A stretch of 50,803 nt of DNA from an uncultured Caulobacteraceae bacterium (GCA_903929535.1 CAIYVC010000137.1:1-50803); one strand, 5' to 3'; shown: positions 1-9,262, counted from the stretch's first letter. Notes: generated from the sequence alone by a model not told the origin. Numbers and translations are program-made.

Positions 1-650
1 CGGCCCCAGACGGTTTCGATGTGGTGCATGCCGTTGGCCGCCGAGGCGAGCTTCTTGCGCAGCTTGCAGATGAAGACGTCGATGATCTTCAGCTCAGGCT
101 CGTCCATGCCGCCGTACAGGTGGTTGAGGAACATCTCCTTGGTCAGGGTCGTGCCCTTACGCAGGGAGAGCAGCTCCAGCATCTGATATTCCTTGCCGGT
201 CAGGTGGACCCGCAGGCCGTTCACTTCGACCGTCTTGGCGTCGAGGTTGACCGTGATGTCGCCGGTCTTGATCACCGACTGGGCGTGACCCTTGGAGCGG
301 CGGACCACCGCATGGATGCGGGCGATCAGCTCGTCCTTGTGGAACGGCTTGGTCATGTAGTCGTCGGCGCCGCCGGCGAAGGTCTTGACCTTGGTGTCGA
401 TTTCCGAGGAGCCCGAGAGGATCATCACCGGAGTGTTGATCTTGCCGACCCGCAGAGTCCGCAGCACATCCATGCCGCTCATGTCGGGCAGGTTCAGGTC
501 CAGCAGGATCAGGTCGTAGTCGTAAATCTTGCCCAGATCGACGCCCTCTTCACCGAGGTCCGTCGTATAGACGTTAAAGCCTTCGGACTTCAGCATCAGC
601 TCGATGCTTTGAGCCGTCGCACTGTCGTCTTCGATCAACAATACGCGCAT
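1..650 (-). CDS. ctrA: Cell-cycle response regulator CtrA (3' end cut by window edge)
   Basis: Master cell-cycle transcription factor of Caulobacterales, an OmpR-type DNA-binding response regulator activated by phosphorelay through CckA-ChpT. The frame starts at the ATG at 650-648 and reads [21 protein letters not shown] receiver domain fills about residues 1-120, with the acidic pair E7/D8-D9, the phospho-acceptor D51 in [11 protein letters not shown] and the conserved lysine in MTKPFHK. A winged-helix output domain follows and includes a [10 protein letters not shown]-type segment. The frame is still open at base 1, after about 216 codons ending in HIETVWGR. The family is usually about 231 residues, so only about 15 are missing. 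It is divergent from fliI. The match to CtrA is very close and the call is secure. Confidence 0.97.
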   Translation of the reverse strand, partial: MRVLLIEDDSATAQSIELMLKSEGFNVYTTDLGEEGVDLGKIYDYDLILLDLNLPDMSGMDVLRTLRVGKINTPVMILSGSSEIDTKVKTFAGGADDYMTKPFHKDELIARIHAVVRRSKGHAQSVIKTGDITVNLDAKTVEVNGLRVHLTGKEYQMLELLSLRKGTTLTKEMFLNHLYGGMDEPELKIIDVFICKLRKKLASAANGMHHIETVWG

Positions 651-882
651 TTGCCCCTCCCCGCAGGACCGCGGTAGCACGACGGAAAGCGATGGCCGCC
701 ATCCCCACGCGGCGTCACGCTAGGTCACAGTTAATAAAAACTTGGTTAACTTGAATTGATCGTTAGGGCGATTTGGAGTCGGGCGGCAAGCGCGGCCGGA
801 GCCCTGGTCGAAAAAATTAACCATATTCATGAACCTTCGACCGTGACGCTTCGCATCGGGGCTGTCGCTGGGGTCGGGTAGT
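651..882. promoter_or_regulatory. ctrA-fliI divergent regulatory region with GANTC and CtrA half-sites
   Basis: This 232-bp gap separates the ctrA start (minus) from the fliI start (plus). It holds a GAGTC (GANTC, CcrM methylation motif) at 776-780, about 126 bp upstream of ctrA. TTAA half-sites of the CtrA type lie at 731-734, 746-749 and 817-820. No perfect TTAA-N7-TTAA pair is present; the best is TTAA at 746 followed after 7 nt by TGAT. In Caulobacter crescentus the ctrA P1 promoter carries a GANTC and P2 carries CtrA boxes, so the arrangement fits known logic. The exact promoter positions are inference. Confidence 0.5.
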
Positions 883-2217
883 TTGCAAAGCCTATTAAAC
901 GCGATCGAGCGTATCGATCCCCTCACCGTGTCGGGTAGCGTCGCCGCCGTGAACGGGCTCCTGATCGAGGCGCGGGGCAGCCTGACGCGCCTGGGCGTTG
1001 GAGCGCGGGCCGAGATTGTGCGCCGGGGCGCCACGCCGCTCGCCGCCGAGGTCGTCGGCTTCCGCGAGGGCCGCGCGCTGCTGATGCCCTTCGGTCCCCT
1101 GGAAGGGGTGGCGCCCGGCGCCGAAATCCGCATCGCACCCGAAGGGGCGGTGGTGCGTCCGACCCTGGCCTGGCGCGGCCGCATCATCGACGCCTTCGGC
1201 GAGCCCATCGACGGCAAGGGGCCGTTGCCCCAGGGACCGGCCGCCTATCCGCTGCGCGCCCTTCCGCCGGCGGCCCATTCGCGCGGCCGGGTCGGACCTC
1301 GGCTGGACCTCGGCGTTCGCGCCAAGAACACCTTCACCACCTGCTGCCGGGGCCAGCGCCTGGGCGTCTTCGCCGGCTCGGGTGTGGGCAAGTCGGTGCT
1401 GCTGTCGATGCTGGCGCGGGGCGCCGACTGCGACGCGGTCGTCGTGGGCCTGATCGGCGAACGGGGCCGCGAAGTGCGCGAGTTCATCGAAGAGACCCTC
1501 GGCGAAGAGGGGCTGAAGCGGGCGGTGGTGGTGGTCGCCACCTCTGACGAGCCGGCCCTCAAGCGCCGCCAGGCCGCCTACATGACCCTGGCCATCGCCG
1601 AATTCATGCGCGACCAGGACCAGGAAGTGCTGTGCCTGATGGACAGCGTGACCCGCTTCGCCATGGCCCAGCGCGAGATCGGCCTGGCCGCCGGCGAGCC
1701 GCCCACCACCAAGGGCTACACCCCCACCGTCTTCACCGAACTGCCCAAGCTGCTAGAGCGGGCAGGGCCGGGCCCGATGCGCGCCGACGGGACCGAGGCG
1801 GGGCCGATCACGGGCCTGTTCACCGTGCTGGTGGACGGTGACGACCACAACGAACCCATCGCCGACGCGGTACGCGGCATTCTGGACGGCCACATCGTCA
1901 TGGAACGCTCCATCGCCGAGCGCGGCCGCTTCCCCGCCATCAATGTGCTGCGCTCCATTTCGCGGACCCTGCCGGGCTGCCAGACGCCCGCCGAGCGCCC
2001 CATCGCCGCCGAGGCCCGCCAGACCCTGGCCGCCTACGCCAACATGGAGGAGCTGATCCGCATCGGCGCCTACCGCCCCGGCGCCGACGCCCAGATCGAC
2101 CGCGCCATCCAGCTCAACCCGGCGCTGGAAGCCTTCCTCAGCCAGGACAAGGACGAGCACACCAGCCTGGAGGACGGCTTCGCCCGGCTTCAGGAAATCC
2201 TAAGCACGGCGCGGTAG
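883..2217 (+). CDS. fliI: Flagellar export ATPase FliI
   Basis: Cytoplasmic ATPase of the flagellar type III export apparatus; it drives export of rod, hook and filament subunits with FliH and FliJ. The 444-residue product has the F1-beta-like layout. Residues 1-95 form the N-terminal beta domain, the P-loop GSGVGKS is at 165-171, the GERGREV motif is at 192-198, and Walker [11 protein letters not shown] is at 249-258. Length matches the family. The start is a TTG at 883 preceded by a purine-rich GGGTCGGG; no in-frame ATG lies nearby and [12 protein letters not shown] looks like the native N-terminus. fliJ follows after 10 bp, so the two are probably co-transcribed. Confidence 0.95.
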   Translation: MQSLLNAIERIDPLTVSGSVAAVNGLLIEARGSLTRLGVGARAEIVRRGATPLAAEVVGFREGRALLMPFGPLEGVAPGAEIRIAPEGAVVRPTLAWRGRIIDAFGEPIDGKGPLPQGPAAYPLRALPPAAHSRGRVGPRLDLGVRAKNTFTTCCRGQRLGVFAGSGVGKSVLLSMLARGADCDAVVVGLIGERGREVREFIEETLGEEGLKRAVVVVATSDEPALKRRQAAYMTLAIAEFMRDQDQEVLCLMDSVTRFAMAQREIGLAAGEPPTTKGYTPTVFTELPKLLERAGPGPMRADGTEAGPITGLFTVLVDGDDHNEPIADAVRGILDGHIVMERSIAERGRFPAINVLRSISRTLPGCQTPAERPIAAEARQTLAAYANMEELIRIGAYRPGADAQIDRAIQLNPALEAFLSQDKDEHTSLEDGFARLQEILSTAR

Positions 2218-2227
2218 AGCTTAAGTC

Positions 2228-2638
2228 ATGAAGTGGGCCAACTCCCTCATCCGCATCGCCAACCACGAGGTGGAGACGCTGCAGAAGCGTCTGCTGGAGA
2301 TCGTGGAGCGGCGCACGGTGATGGAAATGCGCCTGGCCTCCCTGCACGCCGAAGCCGAGGCCGAGGAGCGCCGCGCCAATACCGACGCCAACGCCGGCTG
2401 GTACCACGTCGGCTTCCAGCAGGGCTGGCGTATCCGCCGCGAACAGCTGATGGCCCAGATCGCCGAGACTCAGGTCGAGGAGGCCGGCGCCCGCGACGCC
2501 CTCTCTCGCGCCTTCGAGGAGCTCAAGAAGTTCGAGCACGTCGCCGAGGTCGCCCGCCTGGAAGAGAACCGGGAAGCCGGCCGCCGCGAGAACGCCGCCA
2601 TGGACGAGATGGGCCTGCGCAAGGCGCAAGGGTACTAG
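2228..2638 (+). CDS. fliJ: Flagellar export chaperone/stalk protein FliJ
   Basis: FliJ is the small coiled-coil component of the flagellar export ATPase complex and acts as the central stalk of the FliI hexamer. The 136-residue product is highly charged and almost wholly alpha-helical, with long heptad-like stretches (ANHEVETLQKRLLEIVERR, then EEAGARDALSRAFEELKKF). This fits the family in size and character, although sequence conservation in FliJ is low. It begins 10 bp after fliI at ATG 2228, and this position supports the assignment as much as the sequence does. The C-terminus MDEMGLRKAQGY is like other alphaproteobacterial FliJ proteins. Confidence 0.85.
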   Translation: MKWANSLIRIANHEVETLQKRLLEIVERRTVMEMRLASLHAEAEAEERRANTDANAGWYHVGFQQGWRIRREQLMAQIAETQVEEAGARDALSRAFEELKKFEHVAEVARLEENREAGRRENAAMDEMGLRKAQGY

Positions 2639-2689
2639 GGCGTCTTCCGCCTCCGCCTGACCCGCCCTAAGGTGGCGCGGTAGGAACCG

Positions 2690-3319
2690 ATGGCGCGAAG
2701 GACCGCGATGACCACGAACAGTATCGGACGCCGCGGCGTTCTCGGCGGCGCGGCCCTAGTGTTGGCGCGCCCGGTCTTTGCTCAGGCGGCGGGCCTGCCC
2801 CGGGTGGCGATCAAGACCGCGCGCGGGACCATCGTGGTGGAGCTGGAGGCCAAGCGGGCGCCGATCACCACCGCCAACTTCCTGCACTACGTGAAGGCCG
2901 AGAAGTACGACGGCGGGGAGTTCTACCGCGCCTCGCGCACGCCGGGCGAGCCGACCCACGGCACCATCCAGGGCTGGCCCTCGCCGATGATGCGCCGCTT
3001 CCCGCCGGTGGGCCACGAGAGCACCACCAAGACCGGCATCATCCACGACACCGGGACCATCTCGATGGGCCGCTTCGGTCCCGGCACCGCCACGGCGGAC
3101 TTCTTCATCTGCGCCAGCCCCGAACCCTATCTGGACGCCCACCCCGAGGATACCGGCGACAATAAGGGCTTCGCCGCCTTCGGCCATGTGGTCGAGGGGA
3201 TGGATGTGGTCACGAAGATCCTGGCCCTGCCCACCAACGGCAAGGCCTACATCAAGGAAATGCAGGGCGAGATCCTGACCAAGCCGGTGCCCATCGTCAG
3301 CATGAAGCACCTGGCCTAG
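2690..3319 (+). CDS. Secreted peptidyl-prolyl cis-trans isomerase, cyclophilin type
   Basis: Probable periplasmic proline isomerase that assists folding of exported proteins. The N-terminus has a twin-arginine pair followed by a hydrophobic stretch and an Ala-X-Ala-like cleavage region (IGRRGVLGGAALVLARPVFA), suggesting Tat or Sec export. The cyclophilin domain covers about residues 35-205: it begins with RVAIKTARGTIVVELEAKRAP and contains TTANFLHYV, GGEFYRASR, a GTISMGR segment, ADFFI, and FAAFGHVVEGMDVV. Several are recognised cyclophilin landmarks. The ATG at 2690 has AGGAA upstream; the ATG at 2708 with AAGGA is an equally good start and would still include the signal. The gene looks monocistronic. 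Confidence 0.88.
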   Translation: MARRTAMTTNSIGRRGVLGGAALVLARPVFAQAAGLPRVAIKTARGTIVVELEAKRAPITTANFLHYVKAEKYDGGEFYRASRTPGEPTHGTIQGWPSPMMRRFPPVGHESTTKTGIIHDTGTISMGRFGPGTATADFFICASPEPYLDAHPEDTGDNKGFAAFGHVVEGMDVVTKILALPTNGKAYIKEMQGEILTKPVPIVSMKHLA

Positions 3320-3368
3320 CGCCAAGCTTTCCCGGCGCTCGCGGCGCCGTCTCACCCGACAGATCTAT

Positions 3369-3436
3369 TTGCGATTGACTTGCAACTGCAGGACCGGCTA
3401 GAGCCATCCCAAGGATGCAATTGCGAGGTACTCGCA
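3369..3436. promoter_or_regulatory. Fur-like inverted repeats upstream of the iron receptor
   Basis: Two inverted repeats lie between the cyclophilin and the TonB receptor. TTGCGATTGACTTGCAA (3369-3385) has TTGC/GCAA arms and overlaps a possible -35 (TTGACT, 3375-3380). TGCGAG-GTA-CTCGCA (3422-3436) is a perfect 6-bp inverted repeat with a 3-bp spacer. Both resemble TGC-rich alphaproteobacterial Fur sites, and the downstream genes are a classic iron-starvation pair. Repression by Fur is inferred, not shown. Confidence 0.55.
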
Positions 3437-3470
3437 TTCGCATCCCCAGTGAAAAAGCTTGGGGGACTAA

Positions 3471-5942
3471 ATGGCTCAACTGAACTCGAAGACGGCGCTC
3501 GCCGCCCTGCTGGCCTCCACCGCCCTGGTGATGGCGGCCCCGGTTCAGGCCCAGACCGTGGCCCCGGCAGCGGTCCAAAACGGACAGGCCCGCAGCTTCG
3601 CCATCTCGCAAGGCGGCCTCGGCGGCGCCCTGTCGGCCTTCGGCGCCCAGGCGGGCATGCAGGTCTCCATCGACCCGGCCATGGTGCGCGGCGTCTCCTC
3701 GCAGGGCGCTGTCGGGCCCATGACCTCGGACCAGGCGCTGACCCGCCTGTTCGCCGATACGGGTCTGCTCTACCGCGTCTCCAACAACACCGTGTTCCTG
3801 GACGTGGCGGACGCCCAGGCCGGCGGCCCCACCTCGGTCAGCCCCGTGCAGGTGCAGGGCGCCATCACAGCTCCCGGCTCCAGCCCCTATGCCGACCCGG
3901 CCGCGCCCTACAAGGTCGACCGCCTGGCCTCCAGCAAGTTCCCCGAGCCGGTGCTCAACACCCCGCGCACCGTCACCGTCCTGACCAAGGACACGCTGGA
4001 AGACCAGAACGCCACCTCGCTGAAGGACATCGGCCGTTCGACCGCCGGCGTGACCCTGGGCTCGGGCGAGGGCGGCAACGCCTTCGGCGACATCTTCTTC
4101 ATCCGCGGCTTCAATGCCCGTAACGACATCTTCCTGGACGGCGTGCGCGACGCCGGCGTCAGTGTCCGCGAGAACTTCAATACCGAGCAGGTCGAGATCC
4201 TGCGCGGCCCCGCCTCGTCCTTCGCCGGGCGCGGCACCTCCGGCGGCGCCATCAACATCGTCAGCAAGCAGGCCCAGGATAAGGACTTCTTCCGCTTCGA
4301 GGGCGACGCAGGCTTCAGCGCCACGGAAAAGCGCGGGACCTTCGACGTCAACAAGGCGGTCAGCGATCAGCTGGACCTGCGCCTCAACGGCATGATCCAG
4401 GACGCCAAGGTCGCGGGCCGCGAGTTCGCCACCGACAACCGCAACGGCCTGGCCGCAGCGGTCACCTACAAGCCGCTGGTCAACGTCACCGTGAAGGCCG
4501 GCTTCTCGCACACCTACATGTACGGCCTGCCCGATTTCGGCGTGCCCTATAACCCGCTGACCCGCCACCCGCTCACCGAGGATGGCCTGTCGCGCAAGAC
4601 CTACTACGGCATCGTCAATCGCGACTTCACCAAGACCACCCAGGATCTGGGCACGCTGGACGCCGAATGGCGCTACAACGACCACGTCACCTTCGAGAAC
4701 AAGTTCCGCGCCGGCCATTCGCTGCAGGACTACATCGGCACGGCGGCGGAAAACCCCAGCGCGACCAACGCGGTCACCGCGCCCTTCTCCTCCAACCCAA
4801 CCAAGTTCTCCGGCTACGTCCAGCTGAACGCCCAGAGCCGCTATCAGCCGGGCGATGTCGTGGTGAACCAGACCGAAGCGCACCTGAAGTTCGATACCGG
4901 CAGCGTCCACAACGCGGCGGTGGTCGGCGCTGAAATCTCCCGCGAGAAGGCCTCGCTCGACAGCTATGCCGGCTTCACCTCCGAGCTGACCACCGGCCCG
5001 GTCGCCTTCACCTCGACGGGCGCCCCCATCGTCAGCGCCTACAAGCCCTACAACTACATATTCGGCGCCAAGCAGTCGGTCCTGACCGGCAACCCGCTGC
5101 GCTACAAGATCGACACCAACTCCGCCCATTCGGGCCTGACCAGCTACAATTTCGGCGCGGTCTATAAGCCGGCGCCCAACGGCTCGATCTACTTCGCCTA
5201 CGCCACGGCGGCCCAGCCGGTGGGCTCGGAATTCGACGGCACCTCCAGCACCTACGGCGGCTTCTCGCCGACCCAGAACACCACCCAGATCTTCGGCCCG
5301 CAGACCAGCGAGGCGATCGAGTTGGGGACCAAGTGGGAGCTGTTCAACCGCCACCTGCTGGCCACCGCCTCGGCCTTCCAGACCACCGTCTCCAACGTCC
5401 GCGAAACCGCGCCGGCCAACCTGCCGGGCTACACCAGCGGCCAGATCGTCTCCGGCGGTCAGTATCAGGTCCGCGGCATCGACATCGAGTTCTCCGGCAA
5501 GATCACCGACAAGTGGAGCGTGCTGGCCGGCCTGGTGACGATGGATCCCAAGGTCAAGAAGTCGGTGGTTCCCACCAACGTCGGCCTGCAGCTGGCGAAC
5601 GTGGCCCCGACCTCGTTCAGCCTTCTGACCAAGTACAAGATCACCAAGCGGTTCGAGCTGGGCGGGCAAGCTGTCTACGCCTCGCAGATCAAGGGCGGCT
5701 CGCTGCTGGCCGCCAACGGCAACGTCGCCTATCCGAACGCGCCTTACCCGACCTTGCTGCCCGAGCACTGGCGCTTCGACGTCTTCGCCGAGGCCAAGCT
5801 CAACGATCACGCCGAGCTGCGCCTCTATGTGCAAAACCTGCTCGACAAGACCTACTATGACGCTCTCTACCAAAGCGCGCAGCCGTTCGTCCTGATCGCT
5901 CCGGGCCGCGCTATCACCCTGGCGGCGATCGTCAAGTTCTAG
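3471..5942 (+). CDS. TonB-dependent catecholate siderophore receptor (Fiu-like) with STN domain
   Basis: Outer-membrane beta-barrel importing ferric siderophores with TonB-ExbBD energy. The product has 823 residues. The signal peptide ends near APVQAQ (about 28). A secretin/TonB N-terminal (STN) domain follows at about 40-110 (ARSFAISQGGLGGALSAFGAQAGMQ begins here), which is typical of receptors that signal to an anti-sigma factor. The plug spans about 140-270, with the TonB-box region near SPVQVQGA and the landmarks NTPRTVTVLTKD, FFIRGFNARNDIFLDGVRD and EILRGPASSFAGRGTSGGAINIVSK. The barrel then runs to a terminal aromatic IVKF. The start ATG has GGGGGA upstream. It lies 12 bp before a PiuC-type hydroxylase, the usual partner of Fiu-type receptors. 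No FecI/FecR pair is nearby. Confidence 0.92.
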   Translation: MAQLNSKTALAALLASTALVMAAPVQAQTVAPAAVQNGQARSFAISQGGLGGALSAFGAQAGMQVSIDPAMVRGVSSQGAVGPMTSDQALTRLFADTGLLYRVSNNTVFLDVADAQAGGPTSVSPVQVQGAITAPGSSPYADPAAPYKVDRLASSKFPEPVLNTPRTVTVLTKDTLEDQNATSLKDIGRSTAGVTLGSGEGGNAFGDIFFIRGFNARNDIFLDGVRDAGVSVRENFNTEQVEILRGPASSFAGRGTSGGAINIVSKQAQDKDFFRFEGDAGFSATEKRGTFDVNKAVSDQLDLRLNGMIQDAKVAGREFATDNRNGLAAAVTYKPLVNVTVKAGFSHTYMYGLPDFGVPYNPLTRHPLTEDGLSRKTYYGIVNRDFTKTTQDLGTLDAEWRYNDHVTFENKFRAGHSLQDYIGTAAENPSATNAVTAPFSSNPTKFSGYVQLNAQSRYQPGDVVVNQTEAHLKFDTGSVHNAAVVGAEISREKASLDSYAGFTSELTTGPVAFTSTGAPIVSAYKPYNYIFGAKQSVLTGNPLRYKIDTNSAHSGLTSYNFGAVYKPAPNGSIYFAYATAAQPVGSEFDGTSSTYGGFSPTQNTTQIFGPQTSEAIELGTKWELFNRHLLATASAFQTTVSNVRETAPANLPGYTSGQIVSGGQYQVRGIDIEFSGKITDKWSVLAGLVTMDPKVKKSVVPTNVGLQLANVAPTSFSLLTKYKITKRFELGGQAVYASQIKGGSLLAANGNVAYPNAPYPTLLPEHWRFDVFAEAKLNDHAELRLYVQNLLDKTYYDALYQSAQPFVLIAPGRAITLAAIVKF

Positions 5943-5954
5943 GTCCTTAGGCCC

Positions 5955-6638
5955 ATGCTGGTCTGTATTCCCGATGTTCTGAGCAAGCAGGAAGTGGCGG
6001 AATTCCGCCGCATCATGGATGCCGAGCCTTGGGAGGACGGCCGCTCCACGGCGGGCGCCCAGTCGGCGGAAGTGAAGCAGAACGAGCAGCTTGCGCCCGA
6101 CGGTCCCACCGCCCGGATGCTGGGCGAACGCATCGTCAAGGCGCTGGCCGCCAACACCCAGTTCATCTCCGCGGCGGTGCCGCTGCACATCTTCCCGCCG
6201 CTGTTCAACCGCTACGTCCCCGGCAAGTATTTCGGCGAGCACGTCGACAACTGCATCCGGGGCGATCACCTCACCGGCCTGCGCATCCGTACCGACCTGT
6301 CGGTGACCCTGTTCCTCTCCGAGCCCGAGGAATACGAAGGCGGCAAGCTGGTCATTAACGACTACTACGGCTCGCACCGGGTCAAGCTGCCGGCCGGCCA
6401 CCTGGTCCTCTATCCGTCCACCAGTCTGCACATGGTGACGCCCGTCACCAGCGGCGCGCGGGTCTCGTCCTTCTTCTGGCTGCAGAGCATGATCAAGGAC
6501 AGCCACGCCCGGCGCATGACCTTCGACATGGACAACGCCATCCAGGAACTGGTCGAGCGGCTGGGGCGCAACGATCCCGAAGTGCGGACCCTGACCAACA
6601 TCTACCATAATCTGATCCGCTACTGGGCCGAGCTCTAG
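5955..6638 (+). CDS. piuC: Fe(II)/2-oxoglutarate PKHD-type hydroxylase, PiuC family
   Basis: Member of the PKHD-type prolyl-4-hydroxylase-like family that neighbours iron receptors; its physiological substrate is not settled. The 227-residue product matches the usual family length. The iron ligands are visible as H96 and D98 (GEHVDN) and H159 (STSLHMV), and R169 is the likely 2-oxoglutarate-binding arginine. The receptor ends 12 bp upstream, so the two genes are likely one transcript under the Fur-like sites. The ATG at 5955 has only a weak AGG-type ribosome site. I am sure of the family, less sure of the role in siderophore handling. Confidence 0.93.
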   Translation: MLVCIPDVLSKQEVAEFRRIMDAEPWEDGRSTAGAQSAEVKQNEQLAPDGPTARMLGERIVKALAANTQFISAAVPLHIFPPLFNRYVPGKYFGEHVDNCIRGDHLTGLRIRTDLSVTLFLSEPEEYEGGKLVINDYYGSHRVKLPAGHLVLYPSTSLHMVTPVTSGARVSSFFWLQSMIKDSHARRMTFDMDNAIQELVERLGRNDPEVRTLTNIYHNLIRYWAEL

Positions 6639-6723
6639 AGCGCGTCAGGCGCTTGCCAATCGGCCCGGAACACTTAGCCTCGCGAGCGTCGGCGCCGCCG
6701 AACCAGCCGAGGAGACCGACGTC

Positions 6724-7596
6724 ATGTTGCGCATTCTGATCAGGGTCCTGGCCGCCGCCGGACTGCTGCTGGCCACCGCTGTTCCCGCCCTGGCCCAGTC
6801 GGAATACCTGACGCCGTTCCCCCCTCACCACGTCGCCGGCAACATCTATTTCGTCGGCAGCAAGGGCATGGCCGTCTATCTGATCGTCACGCCGCAGGGG
6901 AACATCCTGGTCAATTCAGGGCTCCGCGAGAGCCCGGACATGATCAAGCAGAGCATCGCCAAGCTCGGCTTCAAATACGCCGACACCAAGATCCTGCTGA
7001 TCAGCCACGCCCACTTCGACCACGACGCGGGCAGCGCCCAGATCGTCCAGGAGACCGGCGCCCTCTACGAGGTGATGGACGCCGACGTCGGGGCCGTGGA
7101 GTCCGGTGGCAAGACCGACTTCCAGTACGCCGCTCAGAGCGAAACCCTCTATCCGCCGGTCAAGGTCGGGCGGGTGCTGCACGACGGCGATACCGTCTCG
7201 CTCGGCGGTACGGTCCTGACCGCGCACCTGACCCCCGGCCACACCAGGGGCTGCACCACCTGGACGCTGAAGGTGAAGGACGGCGGCAAGACGCTGAACG
7301 CGGTGATCGTCGGCAGTCCCAACGTCAATCCCGGCTATGTGCTGGTCGGCAACAAGGCCTATCCCCGCATCGCCCAGGACTATGCAAAGATGTTCAAGGT
7401 GCTGAAGGCGCTGCCGGCGGACGTCTTCCTCGGCGCGCACGGCGCCTACTACGGCATGGAGGCCAAGTTCGCGAAGCTGAAGGACGGCGGCGCCAACCCC
7501 TTCATCGATCCGGCGGGCTACAAGGCCTATGTCGCCGAGCGAGAGACCGCCTTCCGCACCGAACTGGCGCGCCAGCAGGCGGGCGGGAAGCCCTAA
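6724..7596 (+). CDS. Subclass B3 metallo-beta-lactamase (CAU-1/BJP-like)
   Basis: Periplasmic zinc hydrolase of the metallo-beta-lactamase fold, most like the B3 enzymes described from Caulobacter and Bradyrhizobium. A Sec signal occupies residues 1-24 (cut after PALA). The zinc motif SHAHFDHDAG supplies H95, H97, D99 and H100. H173 lies in PGHTRGCTTW, whose GC next to the histidine is characteristic of B3, and H239 is in GAHGAYYG. All six expected B3 ligands are therefore present. The 290-residue length is normal. The gene is alone, 14 nt from the convergent SDR stop, and shows no sign of recent mobility. Whether it confers resistance cannot be told from sequence; it is best seen as an intrinsic chromosomal gene. 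Confidence 0.9.
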   Translation: MLRILIRVLAAAGLLLATAVPALAQSEYLTPFPPHHVAGNIYFVGSKGMAVYLIVTPQGNILVNSGLRESPDMIKQSIAKLGFKYADTKILLISHAHFDHDAGSAQIVQETGALYEVMDADVGAVESGGKTDFQYAAQSETLYPPVKVGRVLHDGDTVSLGGTVLTAHLTPGHTRGCTTWTLKVKDGGKTLNAVIVGSPNVNPGYVLVGNKAYPRIAQDYAKMFKVLKALPADVFLGAHGAYYGMEAKFAKLKDGGANPFIDPAGYKAYVAERETAFRTELARQQAGGKP

Positions 7597-7606
7597 GGCC
7601 GACCGC

Positions 7607-8434
7607 CTATTTCGGAGCCAGTTCGCCGTAGAGGTAAGCCGCGGTGACCCCGCCATCCATCAAGAAGTCGCTGCCAGTGATGAACCCACCGTCCGGTCCC
7701 ATGAGCAGGGCTCCAACGGCGCCTACTTCGTCCGGAACCCCGGCGCGCCCGGCCACGGACAGATCGATCATGCGCCGATAGCCTTCACCGCGAGGCCCGC
7801 TAAGTTCATCTTTGGCCAGGGGCGTCATGATGATTCCAGGGCTGATTGTATTGAGCCTCGCGCCCCGTTTGCCCCAGCGAAGCGCTTCGGCCGCCACACG
7901 CAACGAGTTTCCCCGTTTGGACAGTTGGTAGGCATGCAGCGAGTCCGTGACCTGATCGGGCTGCAGGAAGGCGAGCCCAAGCAACTCTTCGGCCGGCGTC
8001 AGCGCCAGCGCGCGGTTCTGTTCGATGCTCAGCGCCGGAAGACGATGGCCGGATTGGGAGGAGATGACCACGCCCGCGCCGCCGCTGGCGATGACGTCGC
8101 CGAAAGCCTCAAGAACGACCGCCGTACCGTAAAGATCGACCTTGAGGATCGTCGCGGGAGGTGCCTGTGACGGTGACACTCCGGCGGCATGAATCATGCC
8201 CATCACGTCGCCCAATGCGGCGGCTTGCTCCGCCAGCTTGTGCACAGTCTCTCGCGCACACACGTCGACGGTGGCGACGCTGACGTCATAACCAGCGCTG
8301 GCCAGAGTGTGCGCCGCGGCGCCGGCGTTTTCGGCGCTCATGTCGGCCAGTAGGATGTGCTTGCCGACCCCGACCCGCCTGGCGATGGCCTGGCCGATCT
8401 GCCCTGTGCCGATGACGACAATGACGTTGGGCAT
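7607..8434 (-). CDS. Short-chain dehydrogenase/reductase
   Basis: NAD(P)-dependent oxidoreductase of the SDR superfamily. From ATG 8434 (good GAGGAAAG ribosome site) the product is 275 residues. The N-terminal nucleotide motif is VVIGTGQIGQAIA, the glycine-rich loop in a GxGxxG-like form rather than the usual TGxxxGIG. Further landmarks are IHAAGVSPS in place of NNAG, a SSQSGHRLP segment with the likely catalytic serine, YQLSKRG (YxxxK), and ARLNTISPGIIMTPL. It forms a two-gene operon with the cupin gene 8 bp upstream. The substrate is unknown. Confidence 0.85.
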   Translation of the reverse strand: MPNVIVVIGTGQIGQAIARRVGVGKHILLADMSAENAGAAAHTLASAGYDVSVATVDVCARETVHKLAEQAAALGDVMGMIHAAGVSPSQAPPATILKVDLYGTAVVLEAFGDVIASGGAGVVISSQSGHRLPALSIEQNRALALTPAEELLGLAFLQPDQVTDSLHAYQLSKRGNSLRVAAEALRWGKRGARLNTISPGIIMTPLAKDELSGPRGEGYRRMIDLSVAGRAGVPDEVGAVGALLMGPDGGFITGSDFLMDGGVTAAYLYGELAPK

Positions 8435-8442
8435 GGCTTTCC

Positions 8443-8856
8443 TCATTCTTTCTGCAAGGGACCGGCGAGGTACTGCTCGTCGGTGACCGCTTCCATCCAG
8501 TCCACGACCTTGCCGTCGAACGCTTCGGCGATAGCGATGTGGGTCATGGCCGTGGTCGGGGTCGCTCCATGCCAGTGGCGGCGCTGGCAGGGGCACCAGA
8601 TCACGTCGCCCGCTCGGATTTCGGTCTTCGGGCCGCCTTCACATTGGGTCCAGCCGACGCCGACCGTGACGATCAGGGTCTGACCCAGAGGGTGCGTGTG
8701 CCAATAGGTCCGGGCGCCCGGCTCGAAGGTGACGATGGCGCCGCCGGCGCGTCCGGGCGCCTCGGCCTGGAAGGGACTCTCGATCCTGACCGACCCGGTG
8801 AAGGTTTCGGCGGGTCCCTTGCGGGCCTCGATCGTTCCGTTGCGCTGAACTTTCAT
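8443..8856 (-). CDS. Cupin-domain protein
   Basis: Small single-domain cupin of 137 residues. The conserved beta-barrel includes the metal-binding pattern [14 protein letters not shown] (two histidines), then an acidic/glycine region [18 protein letters not shown] that supplies a later histidine. This architecture is common in proteins adjacent to carboxymuconolactone decarboxylases and in small dehydrogenase operons. It ends 8 bp before the SDR start, so the two are translated from one message. The catalytic role, if any, cannot be assigned. Confidence 0.85.
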   Translation of the reverse strand: MKVQRNGTIEARKGPAETFTGSVRIESPFQAEAPGRAGGAIVTFEPGARTYWHTHPLGQTLIVTVGVGWTQCEGGPKTEIRAGDVIWCPCQRRHWHGATPTTAMTHIAIAEAFDGKVVDWMEAVTDEQYLAGPLQKE

Positions 8857-8914
8857 GATCGTCTCCGCTGCTTCAAGAGCCAGACTGCGGAGACCGGTCT
8901 GCGGTTCCCGAGGC

Positions 8915-9262
8915 TCAGTCCAGCTTGCCGGATTCCCTCAGCGCCCGCAGGTCGTCGCTGATGCGGAAGATGGCCACGTAGAACTCGCACATGGCCCGCC
9001 ACAGCAGGGCCAGGATCAGCACGATCAGGGCGCCGGCCACCAGGGCGGGCAGGGCGATCAGTTTCTCGGCGATGCCTTCGCCGCGCAGGGTCAGTCCGAC
9101 AGCGGCGCCGACCACGGCGAACCCTGCCAGGATGATCAGGCCCAGGCCGCACCAGTAGATGATGTGGATCACCGGCGCGGTCAGCAGCCGGTCGAAGGTC
9201 AGAAGGTCCCAGGATTTGACCTGGGCTGCCCCTGAGGGACGCTCTAGCGACGGACTTTTCAA
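8915..9262 (-). CDS. DUF4282-family small membrane protein
   Basis: A 115-residue protein with a short N-terminal cytoplasmic segment ([21 protein letters not shown]), two hydrophobic membrane spans (about residues 32-57 and 70-92), and a conserved-looking amphipathic tail [22 protein letters not shown] cut into [12 protein letters not shown]-type motifs. This layout and wording match the DUF4282 family of bacterial membrane proteins of unknown function. The frame starts at a TTG (9262); no better start is visible, so the first residues are uncertain. It has no obvious operon partner. Confidence 0.75.
   Translation of the reverse strand: MKSPSLERPSGAAQVKSWDLLTFDRLLTAPVIHIIYWCGLGLIILAGFAVVGAAVGLTLRGEGIAEKLIALPALVAGALIVLILALLWRAMCEFYVAIFRISDDLRALRESGKLD

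Noticed and set aside
21-677. 218-codon plus-strand frame at the left end
   Set aside because: It lies opposite ctrA, whose minus-strand translation is an unmistakable response regulator; the plus frame is low-complexity antisense.
3297-6608. 1103-codon minus-strand frame
   Set aside because: It covers the receptor and PiuC genes on the opposite strand. It is a GC-rich shadow frame without domains; the plus-strand genes are strongly supported.
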